Below are positions 25,757-33,837 of a stretch of 64,000 bases of DNA, in pieces. Numbering within the stretch: position 1 is the first letter of the stretch; each line of letters starts with the position of its first letter. A program made the translations under genes and the position numbers. The notes below the pieces were generated by a model. That model ran no database searches. It was not told the origin of the DNA and saw only the letters and a program-made list of their open reading frames with translations. The stretch covers positions 310,001 through 374,000 of the forward strand of contig NZ_JAMTCG010000006.1 in assembly GCF_024171725.1 (NCBI RefSeq), in the 5' to 3' direction. The stretch is from Williamsia serinedens (lineage in GTDB: Bacteria; Actinomycetota; Actinomycetes; Mycobacteriales; Mycobacteriaceae).

Positions 25757-25981
25757 ATGACCGAACCCGAACAGACACCCGATCTCGAGGTTGGCGGCGG
25801 CGTCACCCCCGGCGACACACCGCCCGCAGAGGCCACCACCTCGGGACTGTCCGAGCCCGAACCCGATGCACGTCACCGCTTCTCGACGACCGGCGTCGCC
25901 ACCATCGTCGCCGTGGCCCTGCTCGTCATCGTCTTCGGTGCGGCCGTCGTCGCGATCATCTACGAGATCGCGGGCGGCTGA
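25757..25981 (+). CDS. DUF6480-like small membrane protein
   Basis: 74 residues: signature TEPEQTPDLEVGGGVTPGDT, then a single C-terminal membrane helix (IVAVALLVIVFGAAVVAIIY). Paralogue of the protein at 24279-24515. A well-formed SigF-type promoter lies 10 nt before the start, so expression under general stress is likely. It ends 7 nt before the convergent RsbW-like gene. Function unknown. Confidence 0.78.
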   Translation: MTEPEQTPDLEVGGGVTPGDTPPAEATTSGLSEPEPDARHRFSTTGVATIVAVALLVIVFGAAVVAIIYEIAGG

Positions 25982-25988
25982 GCGCGTC

Positions 25989-26387
25989 TCACGCCGGTTC
26001 GCGCAGCTTGCTGAACGACACCACGACGTCGCGGCCGTCGGGACGATCCGCACTCGTGACGTCGACGTGGTCGACGGACGCGTTCACCAGCTGCCACCCG
26101 ACACCCACCCCGAGTCGACGACGGCCCGTCTGGACCACGCCGCGGATCTCGCCGTCCGCGGCGTGCGGTCCGGTCACCACCGAACACGTCAGGGGGTGAC
26201 GGTGGTCGGACCGCTCGACGATCTGCTCGCAGATCTCCGTCACCGCCAGCACCAGGTCCGACGTGGTCTCGACGCTGAAGTCGACGCGCAACAGCAGCGT
26301 CTCGAGCATCGCCCGGATGAGTCCGACCCGGTGCGGCGCGACCGTCACCGTCACCATCGCCGACGACCGCGTCCAGTCGTCGTCCAC
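25989..26387 (-). CDS. RsbW-like ATP-binding (anti-sigma type) protein, degenerate
   Basis: 132 residues with the size and order of a serine-kinase anti-sigma factor (GHKL fold). An N-box-like helix (DLVLAVTEICEQIVERS) and a glycine box (GVGVGWQLVNASVDHVDV) are visible. The metal-binding Asn of the N-box and the DxGxG aspartate are not evident, so ATP binding or kinase activity may be lost. GTG at 26387 follows GGGAGGAG by 5 nt. A SigF-type promoter drives it, and the sigma-factor gene lies 1.7 kb away rather than next to it. It could be an anti-sigma factor or an anti-anti-sigma kinase relic. Confidence 0.7.
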   Translation of the reverse strand: MDDDWTRSSAMVTVTVAPHRVGLIRAMLETLLLRVDFSVETTSDLVLAVTEICEQIVERSDHRHPLTCSVVTGPHAADGEIRGVVQTGRRRLGVGVGWQLVNASVDHVDVTSADRPDGRDVVVSFSKLREPA

Positions 26388-26457
26388 GTGGACTCCTCCC
26401 GTCGCGGGCTCCGTCCCACCGCTGCCTGGCGGTGGTCGATCGTCGGTCCGTCCGGCG

Positions 26458-26483
26458 ATACCCGACCCCCGCCGGGGCGAAAC
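26458..26483 (-). promoter_or_regulatory. SigF-type promoter (RsbW-like gene)
   Basis: On the minus strand GTTT, 16 nt, GGGTAT, about 70 nt before the GTG at 26387. It is divergent from the similar promoter at 26499-26526; the two -35 elements are only 15 nt apart. Confidence 0.65.
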
Positions 26484-26498
26484 GTCGCCGGGTGGGCC

Positions 26499-26526
26499 GT
26501 GTTTGTCACCCCTGAATGGGGGGTAA
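26499..26526 (+). promoter_or_regulatory. SigF-type promoter (FAD-Rieske oxidoreductase gene)
   Basis: GTGTTT (26499-26504), 16 nt, GGGTAA (26521-26526), 33 nt before the ATG at 26560. Confidence 0.7.
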
Positions 26527-26559
26527 CCCAACGGCGCCCGTGACGACGTGAGGGAGACG

Positions 26560-28089
26560 ATGACTTCGCTGTGGCTCGAGAACCGTTCCCGCCCTGCCAC
26601 TCCTGTGCAGGTCGCCGATCTGGACGGGTCCCGCTTCGACCATGTCGTGGTCGGGGCCGGGATCACCGGCATGGTGACGGCCGTCCTGCTGGCCCGCGCC
26701 GGCGCGAGCGTCGCGGTGCTCGAGGCGCGCCACCTCGGGGCGGTGACCACCGGGCACACCACCGGCAAGGTCAGCCTGCTGCAGGGCACGCGCCTCTCGA
26801 CCATCGCCCGTCGCCACGACCGCGACGTCGTCGCGGCCTACGTCGACGCCAACCGTGAGGGCATGGAGTGGCTGCTGCGGTTCTGCGCCGACCGCGACCT
26901 CTCCGTCGACCGCGAGACCGCCCTGACCTATGCCACGGACGAGGACTCCGCCGACACCATCGTCGCCGAGCATCGCGCCGCCCGGGCCGCCGGGCTCGCC
27001 ACCGAGATCGTCGCCGACACCGACCTCCCGTTCGACGTCGCCGCGGCCGTCGCGTTGCCGGACCAGGCCCAGTTCGACCCGATGCCGGTGCTCGATGCCC
27101 TCGCCGACGACCTCCGTGAGCACGGCGGAGTGCTGATGGAGGGGGTTCGCGTGCGAGGGACCGGGTCGCCGCTGCCCGGCCTGCCCGGCGTGCTCCCCCG
27201 CGGCGACGTCACGATCCGCACCGATCACGGCCGGGTGCGCGCCGCGACGATGACACTGGCCACCGGCATGCCGACACTCGACCGCGGCGCCCACTTCGCC
27301 CGCCTCACCGCACAGCGGTCCTACGGCGCGGTCTTCTCCCTCGACGAGGAGCGCATCCCCCGCTCGATGTCCCTGGCCGCGGGATCTCCGTCGGTGTCAC
27401 TGCGGTATGCGTGGCGCCCGTCGCCGCACGGCTCGGAGCGGGTGCTCCTCGTCGGCGGGTTCGGACACGAGACGGGTCGGGCGTCGTCGGAGCGATCGCA
27501 CACCGACGAGCTGATCCGCTGGACCCGGGCCACCTTCCCCGGCGCCGAGATGCAGAACCTCTGGTCGGCCCAGGACTACTCGTCGGTCGACGAGCTGCCC
27601 GTCGTCGGACCGGTCGTCCCCGGCGACGACCGCATCCTGGTCGCGACCGGGTTCGCCAAGTGGGGCATGACGAACGGGGTGGCCGCGGCGCTGGCGTGCA
27701 GCGGTCGGATCCTCGGGGGCAACCACCCATGGGCGCGGGTGTACCGCGCGTGGCGGCCGTCGCAAGTGACCTCGGTCGCCTCGGCGGCACAGATGAACGC
27801 ACAGGTCGCCCGACACATGGTCACGGGCTGGGCGACCGCGGTCACCCGCAGCGCCGACCGGACCCCGTCGGCCGACGGTGACGCCACGGTCGGGCGCTCC
27901 GGCGTGCGTCCCGTGGGTCGGTGCCGCGTCGACGGCGCCGAGAAGAGCGTCACGCCGGTCTGCACGCACCTCGGCGGGATCCTGCACTGGAACGACAGTG
28001 AGCAGTCCTGGGACTGCCCGTTGCACGGTTCGCGCTTCGCCCCCGACGGCGAGGTGCTCGAGGGACCGGCCACGCGCCACCTGCCGTGA
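26560..28089 (+). CDS. FAD-dependent oxidoreductase with C-terminal Rieske domain
   Basis: 509 residues. A DAO-type FAD domain with the Rossmann motif GAGITG (32-37) spans about 1-390. A Rieske [2Fe-2S] domain covers the last 80 residues with C468-T-H and C486-P-L-H489 as ligands. The same architecture is known in YhfW-like proteins of stress-induced gene sets; electron donor and substrate are unknown. ATG 26560 follows AGGGAG by 3 nt. A SigF-type promoter upstream places it in the general-stress set. It is convergent with the sigma-factor gene. Confidence 0.92.
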   Translation: MTSLWLENRSRPATPVQVADLDGSRFDHVVVGAGITGMVTAVLLARAGASVAVLEARHLGAVTTGHTTGKVSLLQGTRLSTIARRHDRDVVAAYVDANREGMEWLLRFCADRDLSVDRETALTYATDEDSADTIVAEHRAARAAGLATEIVADTDLPFDVAAAVALPDQAQFDPMPVLDALADDLREHGGVLMEGVRVRGTGSPLPGLPGVLPRGDVTIRTDHGRVRAATMTLATGMPTLDRGAHFARLTAQRSYGAVFSLDEERIPRSMSLAAGSPSVSLRYAWRPSPHGSERVLLVGGFGHETGRASSERSHTDELIRWTRATFPGAEMQNLWSAQDYSSVDELPVVGPVVPGDDRILVATGFAKWGMTNGVAAALACSGRILGGNHPWARVYRAWRPSQVTSVASAAQMNAQVARHMVTGWATAVTRSADRTPSADGDATVGRSGVRPVGRCRVDGAEKSVTPVCTHLGGILHWNDSEQSWDCPLHGSRFAPDGEVLEGPATRHLP

Positions 28090-28097
28090 GGTGACCG

Positions 28098-28109
28098 GCC
28101 GGGCCCGGC
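28098..28109. terminator. GC palindrome between convergent genes
   Basis: The perfect 12-bp palindrome GCCGGGCCCGGC fills the 21-nt gap between the convergent FAD-Rieske and sigma-factor genes and can act as a terminator for both. Confidence 0.4.
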
Positions 28110-28110
28110 G

Positions 28111-28956
28111 TCAGGCCGCCCCGGCCGTCCAGTCCTCGTCGACGGACCGGTCGCGGACGCCCGCCCGCAGCCGGTCGAGTGTGGCCGACAGGATCCGCGA
28201 TACGTGCATCTGCGAGATCCCGATCTCGCGGGCGATCTGCGACTGCGACATCGAGTCGAAGTACCGCAGCACCAGGATGCGGCGCTCGCGGGGCGGCAGG
28301 GCGTCGATGGCCGGACGCACCGACACCAGCTCGTCTATCTGTCCGATCCGCTCGTCGCGGCTCCCGAGGGTCTCCCGGATGCTGGGGGTCGCCGAGTCAC
28401 CGCCGAACTCCGCGTCGATCGAGGTCGTGTGGTACGACGCGCCGGCAACGAGCCCGTCGATGACGTCGTCGATGGCGAGGCCGGTCTCGGCCGCGATCTC
28501 CGACGGCTTCGGTGACCGACCGAGGCGCTGCGACAACGCGTCCGAGACGCGCGTGATCTGGAGGTAGTTCTCCTTGGTGCGGCGCGGGACCCGCATGCAC
28601 CACGCCGCATCCCGGAAGTACCGGCGCACCTCGCCCATCACCGTGGGCACGGCGAACGACAGGAAGTCACTGCCCCGTTCGGGGTCGTACCGGTCGATGG
28701 CGTTCACCAGGCCCACGCGAGCGACCTGGACCAGGTCGTCGTAGGGCTCGCCCCGCCCGCCGAACCGGCGGGCGACGTGATCCGCCAGAGGGAGGCACCG
28801 CGCGATGACACTGTCGCGCAGGCGTTCTCGATCTCGACCGCGTGCGGCAGCCACCTGCGAGAGAACGTCCGGCACATCGGAGTAGTCGTCGTCGTGACTG
28901 CGCGAACGCGCGGAGGTCGGTGCGACGGAGCGATCGGGAGAATCGTTGGAAATCAT
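28111..28956 (-). CDS. sigF: RNA polymerase sigma factor, SigB/SigF/SigG subfamily
   Basis: 281 residues of an alternative sigma-70 factor. Region 2 (EPYDDLVQVARVGLVNAIDRYDPERGSDF, with core-binding and -10 recognition), region 3 (about 130-190) and region 4 (LPPRERRILVLRYFDSMSQSQIAREIGISQMHVSRIL, -35 recognition) are all present. The subfamily directs general stress responses and recognises GTTT / GGGTA promoters, several of which occur within 20 kb. GGGTGA precedes the ATG by 4 nt. An rsbW gene is usually immediately upstream in mycobacteria; here an RsbW-like gene is nearby but unlinked. The symbol is by subfamily, not proven orthology. Confidence 0.9.
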   Translation of the reverse strand: MISNDSPDRSVAPTSARSRSHDDDYSDVPDVLSQVAAARGRDRERLRDSVIARCLPLADHVARRFGGRGEPYDDLVQVARVGLVNAIDRYDPERGSDFLSFAVPTVMGEVRRYFRDAAWCMRVPRRTKENYLQITRVSDALSQRLGRSPKPSEIAAETGLAIDDVIDGLVAGASYHTTSIDAEFGGDSATPSIRETLGSRDERIGQIDELVSVRPAIDALPPRERRILVLRYFDSMSQSQIAREIGISQMHVSRILSATLDRLRAGVRDRSVDEDWTAGAA

Positions 28957-29344
28957 GAATCACCCTGTTTCTGGGTTGATCTCGGATTCGGCGCAGAGTC
29001 CGTCGACGACCTGTCCGCGTCCCGTGGGAACGCGGACACAGCCGACAGGATGGGGGTGTGCGCATTTCTCGCGCCGACGACCGGTGAGATGCAGGGCTTC
29101 CAACTGAACCGTGCGTCCGATCTCTTCTCGATAGTGGCACGTTCGGGCCGAGATGAACACCCTCGACCCCGCCGAATCGGGTCACGAACGGTCACCGAAA
29201 CGCTCCGACCACCGCGGATCGGGTAACGATCGCGAAACAGATCGCGCATGCGGCATACGTTGACCGCGCACGACGACGGGCTGCGTGGCTCATCGCATGC
29301 GTGCGTCGTCGGCGCACGCGGGCGCGACGACGCGCGCCGCGGGT
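28957..29344. other. Intergenic region upstream of the sigma-factor gene with a strong hairpin
   Basis: No convincing gene. On the leader side of the sigma-factor gene, arms TGTCCGCGT (29012-29020) and ACGCGGACA (29030-29038) form a 9-bp stem, which can continue by three C-G pairs past one bulged base. The region is locally richer in A/T than its surroundings. No clear promoter was found. Confidence 0.5.
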
Positions 29345-30193
29345 TCAGCCGGGCAGGGTCTCGCCGCCGATCGGCGCGAGCACCTCGCCGGAGTAGTACG
29401 AGGACATCGTCCGCGCGGCGAAGAAGACGAACGACGGCGCGATCTCGTCGGCATGCGCCGCTCGCCCGTACGGGACCTGGGCGCCGAACTCCGTGACCTG
29501 CTCCGCGGGCATGGTCGCCGGGATGAGAGGTGTCCAGACAGGGCCGGGCGCAACGCAGTTGACGCGGATGTCCCGCTCGAGCAGCGACTGCGCGAGCGAG
29601 TAGGTCAGGGCCGTCACCGCACCCTTCGCGGCCGAGTAGTCGATGAGCGTCTTGTTGCCCCGCAGCCCGTTGATCGACCCGGTGTTGATGATCGCGCCAC
29701 CGCCCGTCAGATGCTCCACCGCCGCGCGGGTGACGTGGAAGAAGCTGTGGATGTTCACGTCGAACGTGCGATACCACTGCTCGGGGGTGAGCTCGAGGAA
29801 GTCGTCGACCGGGTTCTGGAACGCCACGTTGTTGACCAGGATGTCGAGGCCGCCGAGGGTGTCGACCGTCTGGGTGACGAGGTCCCGGCAATGCTGCGGA
29901 TCAGCGAGGTCACCCTCGATCGCATGCGCCTGCCGGCCCTGCGCGGTGATGAGATCACAGGTACGAGAGGCGTCTGCGGGCTCGGCGAGGTGGGCGATGA
30001 CGACGTCTGCCCCCTCCTTGGCGAACGCGACCGCCACTGCCCGGCCGATACCGGAATCACCACCGGTCACCAGAGCCCGCTTGCCCGCGAGCAATCCGCG
30101 TCCCTCGTAGTCGCGCATCTCGTCACGGGGCTTCTCCGACATGTCCTCGGTGTGACCGGGGTAGTCGATGGTCTCCTCGGGGTGCTCGCTCAT
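29345..30193 (-). CDS. Short-chain dehydrogenase/reductase (YghA / general stress protein 39 type)
   Basis: 282 residues. An N-terminal extension of about 35 residues (rich in Glu/Pro, as in the stress-related SDRs) precedes the NAD(P) motif TGGDSGIG. NNVAFQ, a catalytic serine in NTGSINGLRG and the YSAAK dyad are intact. It probably reduces a small aldehyde or ketone; the substrate is unknown. A weak SigF-like motif on the minus strand (GTTT, 15 nt, GGGGCA at 30205-30229) ends 11 nt before the ATG, the spacing seen at the better sites. Confidence 0.92.
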   Translation of the reverse strand: MSEHPEETIDYPGHTEDMSEKPRDEMRDYEGRGLLAGKRALVTGGDSGIGRAVAVAFAKEGADVVIAHLAEPADASRTCDLITAQGRQAHAIEGDLADPQHCRDLVTQTVDTLGGLDILVNNVAFQNPVDDFLELTPEQWYRTFDVNIHSFFHVTRAAVEHLTGGGAIINTGSINGLRGNKTLIDYSAAKGAVTALTYSLAQSLLERDIRVNCVAPGPVWTPLIPATMPAEQVTEFGAQVPYGRAAHADEIAPSFVFFAARTMSSYYSGEVLAPIGGETLPG

Positions 30194-30374
30194 ACCGGCA
30201 CGGCTGCCCCGTCGGGCCGTCGTCGAAACCTGCTGCGCCGACGGGTGTCAACCGTGACCAGGTTTCGTACACGACCGTGCGGGAAGCCTGCCGGGTGTCC
30301 GCGGCCGAGGCCGACGCTGCGGCGGTCAGCGGTGTCGGATGACACCGAACCACCGTTCCTGCTGGAGGACGATC

Positions 30375-30875
30375 GTGACCACACATCCGGGCGCAGCCCA
30401 TCCGGGTGCCGGCGTGACCCCCGACCTGCGCCGGTCTCCCCTCCGACTCGCCTCCGCGGCGGTCGGTGCCGTTTTCCTGGTGGTCGGGATCCTCGGCTTC
30501 ATCCCCGGGATCACGACGGACTACGACATGCTCAGCTTCGCGGGGCACCACTCCGGTGCGAAGTTGTTGGGCGTCTTCGCCGTGTCCGTCCTGCACAACA
30601 TCGTGCACCTGCTGTTCGGCGTCGCCGGGCTGGCGCTGTCGCGCACCGCGGCCACGTCGCGTGCGTTCCTCGTCGGCGGCGGCGTCATCTACGCCGTCCT
30701 GTGGATCTACGGGCTGGTGGTCGACGAGACGAGCTCGGCGAACTTCGTGCCGCTCAACACCGCCGACAACTGGCTGCACTTCGCATTGGCCGTCGGGATG
30801 ATCGCGCTGGGACTGCTCCTCCCCGCCGCCCTCACCCCGGGCACCCGGACCGTGGACCGTCGCACGACCCGCTGA
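30375..30875 (+). CDS. DUF4383 family membrane protein
   Basis: 166 residues with four membrane helices (ASAAVGAVFLVVGILGF; a second in the stretch ending VLHNIVHLLFGVAGLAL; then GGVIYAVLWIYGLVV and FALAVGMIALGLLLPAAL) and the family motif HNIVHLLFG. Function unknown; the family often sits with stress genes in actinobacteria. GTG 30375 follows GGAGG by 6 nt. A possible SigF-type promoter (GGTTT 30261, 15 nt, GGGAAG 30281) lies upstream. The catalase frame begins 58 nt downstream and may be co-transcribed. Confidence 0.85.
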   Translation: MTTHPGAAHPGAGVTPDLRRSPLRLASAAVGAVFLVVGILGFIPGITTDYDMLSFAGHHSGAKLLGVFAVSVLHNIVHLLFGVAGLALSRTAATSRAFLVGGGVIYAVLWIYGLVVDETSSANFVPLNTADNWLHFALAVGMIALGLLLPAALTPGTRTVDRRTTR

Positions 30876-30933
30876 CATCCACCCTCACGCGCCACGACGA
30901 CACCGCGGAAACCTCTGCGGCGAAGGGACTCCC

Positions 30934-31839
30934 ATGTTCACCCACACCGACCACCTGTAGTTCGACGTCGCCCCCGAGAAGCCGGACCCCGTCTACGCGC
31001 GGAAGCTCCAGGAACTGCTCGGCGGCACCTACGGCGAGATGACCGTGACGATGCAGTACCTCATGCAGGGCTGGAACTGTCGCATGAAGGGCAAAAACAA
31101 GGACCTCATCATGGACGTGGCCACCGAGGAGATCGGCCACGTCGAGATGATCGCCACCATGATCGCGCGACTGCTGGAGGGCGCGCCCGCCACCGAGTCG
31201 ACCATGAACGCGGCCGCGGACCCCGTCGTCGCCGCCGTGCTCGGCGGGATGGATCCGCAGCAGGCGATCGTCAACGGCGGTGGGGCCATGCTGGCGAACA
31301 GCAACGGTGTCCCGTGGCAGGGCAGCTTCGTGGTTGCGAGTGGGAACCTGTTGACGGACTTCCGATCCAACGTGTCGGCGGAGTCGCAGGGCCGCATGCA
31401 GACCGCCCGGCTCTATCACATGACCGATGACCCCGGCGTCAAGGACATGTTGAAGTTCAACCTCGCCCGCGACACGTACCACCAGAACATGTGGCTCGCG
31501 GCCATCGAGGAACTCCGCGCCGACGGGTACGAGGACGTCGTCGCACCCAACGCCCTGCTCGACGAGGAGCACGCCGAACACGCCACCTCCCTGTGGCACC
31601 TGTCCGACGGTGCCGACGCCGACAAGGGTCGATGGGCCCGCGGGACGGCACCGGACGGTCGGCACGAACTGGGCTTCCTCGCCGACCCGCGCCCGCTGGG
31701 GAACAAGCAGGCGGGTCCGCCGCCGGACCCGAAGCTCTACGCCACCTACGACGGTGCGATGGGCGAGCCACAGTCGGCGCAGCTCGGCACCGAGAAGGGC
31801 GTGATGGGCAAGCTGAAGGACGCGGTCGACCCGACCTGA
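30934..31839 (+). pseudogene. Manganese catalase with in-frame amber codon at codon 9
   Basis: From the ATG at 30934, preceded by AGGGA, the translation matches manganese catalases (MFTHTDHL, stop, FDVAPEKPDPVYARKLQELL). Codon 9, normally Gln, is TAG (30958-30960) instead of CAG; the frame is otherwise intact to the end (301 codons). Metal ligands in the family numbering are present: E35, E66 and H69 (ATEEIGH). The next ATG (31039) would start translation at residue 36, just after ligand E35, so a restarted protein would lack one of the two-manganese ligands. Either the gene is inactivated, the TAG is suppressed, or it is a sequencing error. The frame would encode a non-haem, hydrogen-peroxide-dismutating enzyme. 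Confidence 0.85.
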
Positions 31840-31852
31840 CGCGGATCACCCC

Positions 31853-31891
31853 AGACGCTGTGTGCCACTCGAGGAGTGGCGCACCGCGTCT
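31853..31891. terminator. Two-part hairpin terminator between convergent genes
   Basis: An inner 7-bp stem GCCACTC / GAGTGGC with a 3-nt loop is enclosed by a 6-bp outer stem AGACGC / GCGTCT. It lies 13 nt after the catalase stop and 10 nt from the stop of the facing membrane-protein gene. Confidence 0.7.
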
Positions 31892-31900
31892 GTCGTCGTG

Positions 31901-32179
31901 TCAGCGGGGCAGCGCGCCGAATGCGACCGTGAGCAAAACGATCGCCAGCAGCAGCAGCCCGGCGATCACGAGCACCCCACCGTGGTCGCCCAGGAGCAGG
32001 CGTTCGGGGTCGAACGCCTCGACGAGGTCGGTGTCGGTCGCGGGCGTGGTCGTACCGGTCGGCGCCGCAGCGGGGATCGCTGCCGCCGTCGGCGCGGGCG
32101 CGGGGGCGGCCATCGCGGCGTCGAGGGTGGTCATGCCCTCGTCTCCGGGATCCGGCGGCGAATCGGTGAGCGGGTGCAT
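31901..32179 (-). CDS. Small single-pass membrane protein
   Basis: 92 residues: an acidic N-terminus, a Pro/Ala/Thr low-complexity stretch, and one C-terminal membrane helix (GVLVIAGLLLLAIVLLTVAF). No family recognised. GGAGGGA precedes the ATG by 6 nt. A SigF-like motif (32251-32276) lies upstream, so it may belong to the same stress set as the DUF6480 proteins, which have a similar layout. Confidence 0.65.
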   Translation of the reverse strand: MHPLTDSPPDPGDEGMTTLDAAMAAPAPAPTAAAIPAAAPTGTTTPATDTDLVEAFDPERLLLGDHGGVLVIAGLLLLAIVLLTVAFGALPR

Positions 32180-32250
32180 CGGGAGTCCCTCCAGCGGATG
32201 GGGCGGCCGGACTCCGGTGTCTGCATCCGACGGAACGAGTTCGAGCCTAG

Positions 32251-32276
32251 ATACCCGATGGTTTCGCGAACGAATC
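32251..32276 (-). promoter_or_regulatory. SigF-like promoter (small membrane protein gene)
   Basis: On the minus strand GATT, 16 nt, GGGTAT, about 70 nt before the start at 32179. The -35 element has one mismatch. Confidence 0.45.
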
Positions 32277-32554
32277 CTGAGCAGGTCCGGTTCCGGATCG
32301 ATACGGGCACGATCGCAGATAACGGAGCGGTAACGGGGTGCCCGCGCGACACGGTGCTCTCACCAACGTGACGCGACCGAATCGGGGTTCGGGGGTTCCC
32401 CGTTGGAACAAGACCCAAACATGACGCATCGTCGCCGGTCGTTGACCGAACCCCCTCGCAAAACCCCCATGATCGTGAGCACAGCTTCCTACCGTCTGTG
32501 AGCGTCGACCGGGCACACCGGCCGGCGATCACCCACAGACAACCGGGGAGTCCC
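32277..32554 (+). other. Leader region of the secreted lipase gene
   Basis: No gene seen. A -10-like box TACCGT lies about 60 nt before the ATG but no matching -35 box was found. The stretch before it is relatively rich in A/T. Confidence 0.35.
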
Positions 32555-33688
32555 ATGACCATCACGAACAGCCGCCTGCGGCGGGCCGCCGTGGCCTGTA
32601 TGTCGGTGGCCGCGGCCGTCGGCATCACCGTCGGTGCCACCGGACCCGCCACCGCCGCGCCGTCGGTGCAGCAGCTGGCCGACGTCATCAAGACCGGCCT
32701 CAAGTCACCGAAGACGTCCAGCAACCTGCAGGCGCGTCAGCAGAACGTCACCACCGCCGCCGCACCGACCGTCATCCCGACGGGCACCGACAGCACCTCC
32801 AGCGAGACCGTCGGCGTCGGCCCGCGCCAGACCCGGTTCATCCCGGCGTTCGCGTACTCGGCGTTCCACCCCGACGCCGCACCCCCCGGGGCCAACAACT
32901 ACAGCTGCAAGCCGAAGTCGGGCCAGCGACCGGTGGTCCTCGTGCACGGCACGTGGGAGAGCGCGTACGACAACTTCGCGATGATGTCGCCCGACCTCAC
33001 GACGGCCGGCTTCTGCGTCTACACCTTCAACTACGGCAAGCTGAACATCACCAACGGTGGCGGGGTCATCTCGCTCATCCCGGGTGCCAACGGCACGGGG
33101 GACATCCCGACGTCGGCCGGCCAGCTCGCCGCGTTCGTCGACAAGGTCCTCGCCCGCACCGGCGCGTCCAAGGTCGACATCGTCGGCCACTCGCAGGGCG
33201 GCGTGATGGCCCGGCAGTACCTGAAGTTCAACGGTGGCCAGGCCAAGGTGCAGAAGCTCATCACCCTGGGTGCGACCAACCACGGCACGACGCTCGACGG
33301 GATCGGCGCCCTGGGCCGGACCATCAACAACCTCGGCATCGACGTCCTCGGACTCGCCTCGCTCCCCGTGGGTGTCGCGGGCATCCAACAGGTCGTGGGG
33401 TCGGACTTCATCAACAACGTCAACGCCGGCGGCGACACACTGCCCGGCATCGACTACACGATCATCCGGACGAAGTACGACGAGGTCACCACGCCGTCGG
33501 AGTCGACGTTCCTCACCGCGGGCCCCGGCGCGACGGTCAAGAACATCACCCTCCAGGACGGATGCCCCATCGACTTCTCCGATCACGTGTCGATGTCCTA
33601 CTCGCCGCGGGCGATCACCCTCGTGCAGCAGGCCCTCGACCCGACCACGAAGCTCGTCTGCACGGTGAACGGGTTCATCACCGGCTGA
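32555..33688 (+). CDS. Secreted esterase/triacylglycerol lipase
   Basis: 377 residues. A signal peptide (basic start, hydrophobic core ACMSVAAAVGITVGA, cleavage likely after ATAA) leads to an alpha/beta hydrolase domain with the oxyanion stretch VVLVHGTW and nucleophile motif GHSQGG (Ser213). It would hydrolyse lipid esters outside the membrane. ATG 32555 follows GGGGAG by 4 nt. A weaker relative is at 44148-45089; both share the closing pattern ending in VQDGCP and the C-terminal cysteine. A hairpin follows the gene. Confidence 0.9.
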   Translation: MTITNSRLRRAAVACMSVAAAVGITVGATGPATAAPSVQQLADVIKTGLKSPKTSSNLQARQQNVTTAAAPTVIPTGTDSTSSETVGVGPRQTRFIPAFAYSAFHPDAAPPGANNYSCKPKSGQRPVVLVHGTWESAYDNFAMMSPDLTTAGFCVYTFNYGKLNITNGGGVISLIPGANGTGDIPTSAGQLAAFVDKVLARTGASKVDIVGHSQGGVMARQYLKFNGGQAKVQKLITLGATNHGTTLDGIGALGRTINNLGIDVLGLASLPVGVAGIQQVVGSDFINNVNAGGDTLPGIDYTIIRTKYDEVTTPSESTFLTAGPGATVKNITLQDGCPIDFSDHVSMSYSPRAITLVQQALDPTTKLVCTVNGFITG

Positions 33689-33711
33689 CGATCCCCCACT
33701 CGACCCACTGC

Positions 33712-33739
33712 GCCCGGCCGTCTCCCCCGACGACCGGGC
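33712..33739 (+). terminator. Hairpin terminator after the lipase gene
   Basis: Arms GCCCGG and CCGGGC with an inner CGTC / GACG extension, 23 nt after the lipase stop codon. No T-run. Confidence 0.5.
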
Positions 33740-33837
33740 GTGGTGCGTCTTGCGCCACACACTGTGTAGTTGTCATGGTCCTGATGCGGTCCTGACCGGT
33801 GGTCAGGTGCGGGAAATGTGCTGTCGCTGAGTCGTTG

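Noticed and set aside
28960-29160. 66-residue frame in the sigma-factor leader
   Set aside because: No ribosome binding site and no family-like sequence; it lies over a strong hairpin.
29221-29226. GGGTAA on the plus strand as a SigF promoter
   Set aside because: No GTTT-like -35 element at the right distance and no plus-strand gene downstream.
30958-30960. TAG in the catalase as programmed recoding (pyrrolysine)
   Set aside because: The family has Gln here and CAG to TAG is one base change. No recoding element or pylTSBCD genes are seen, and actinobacteria of this group are not known to use it.
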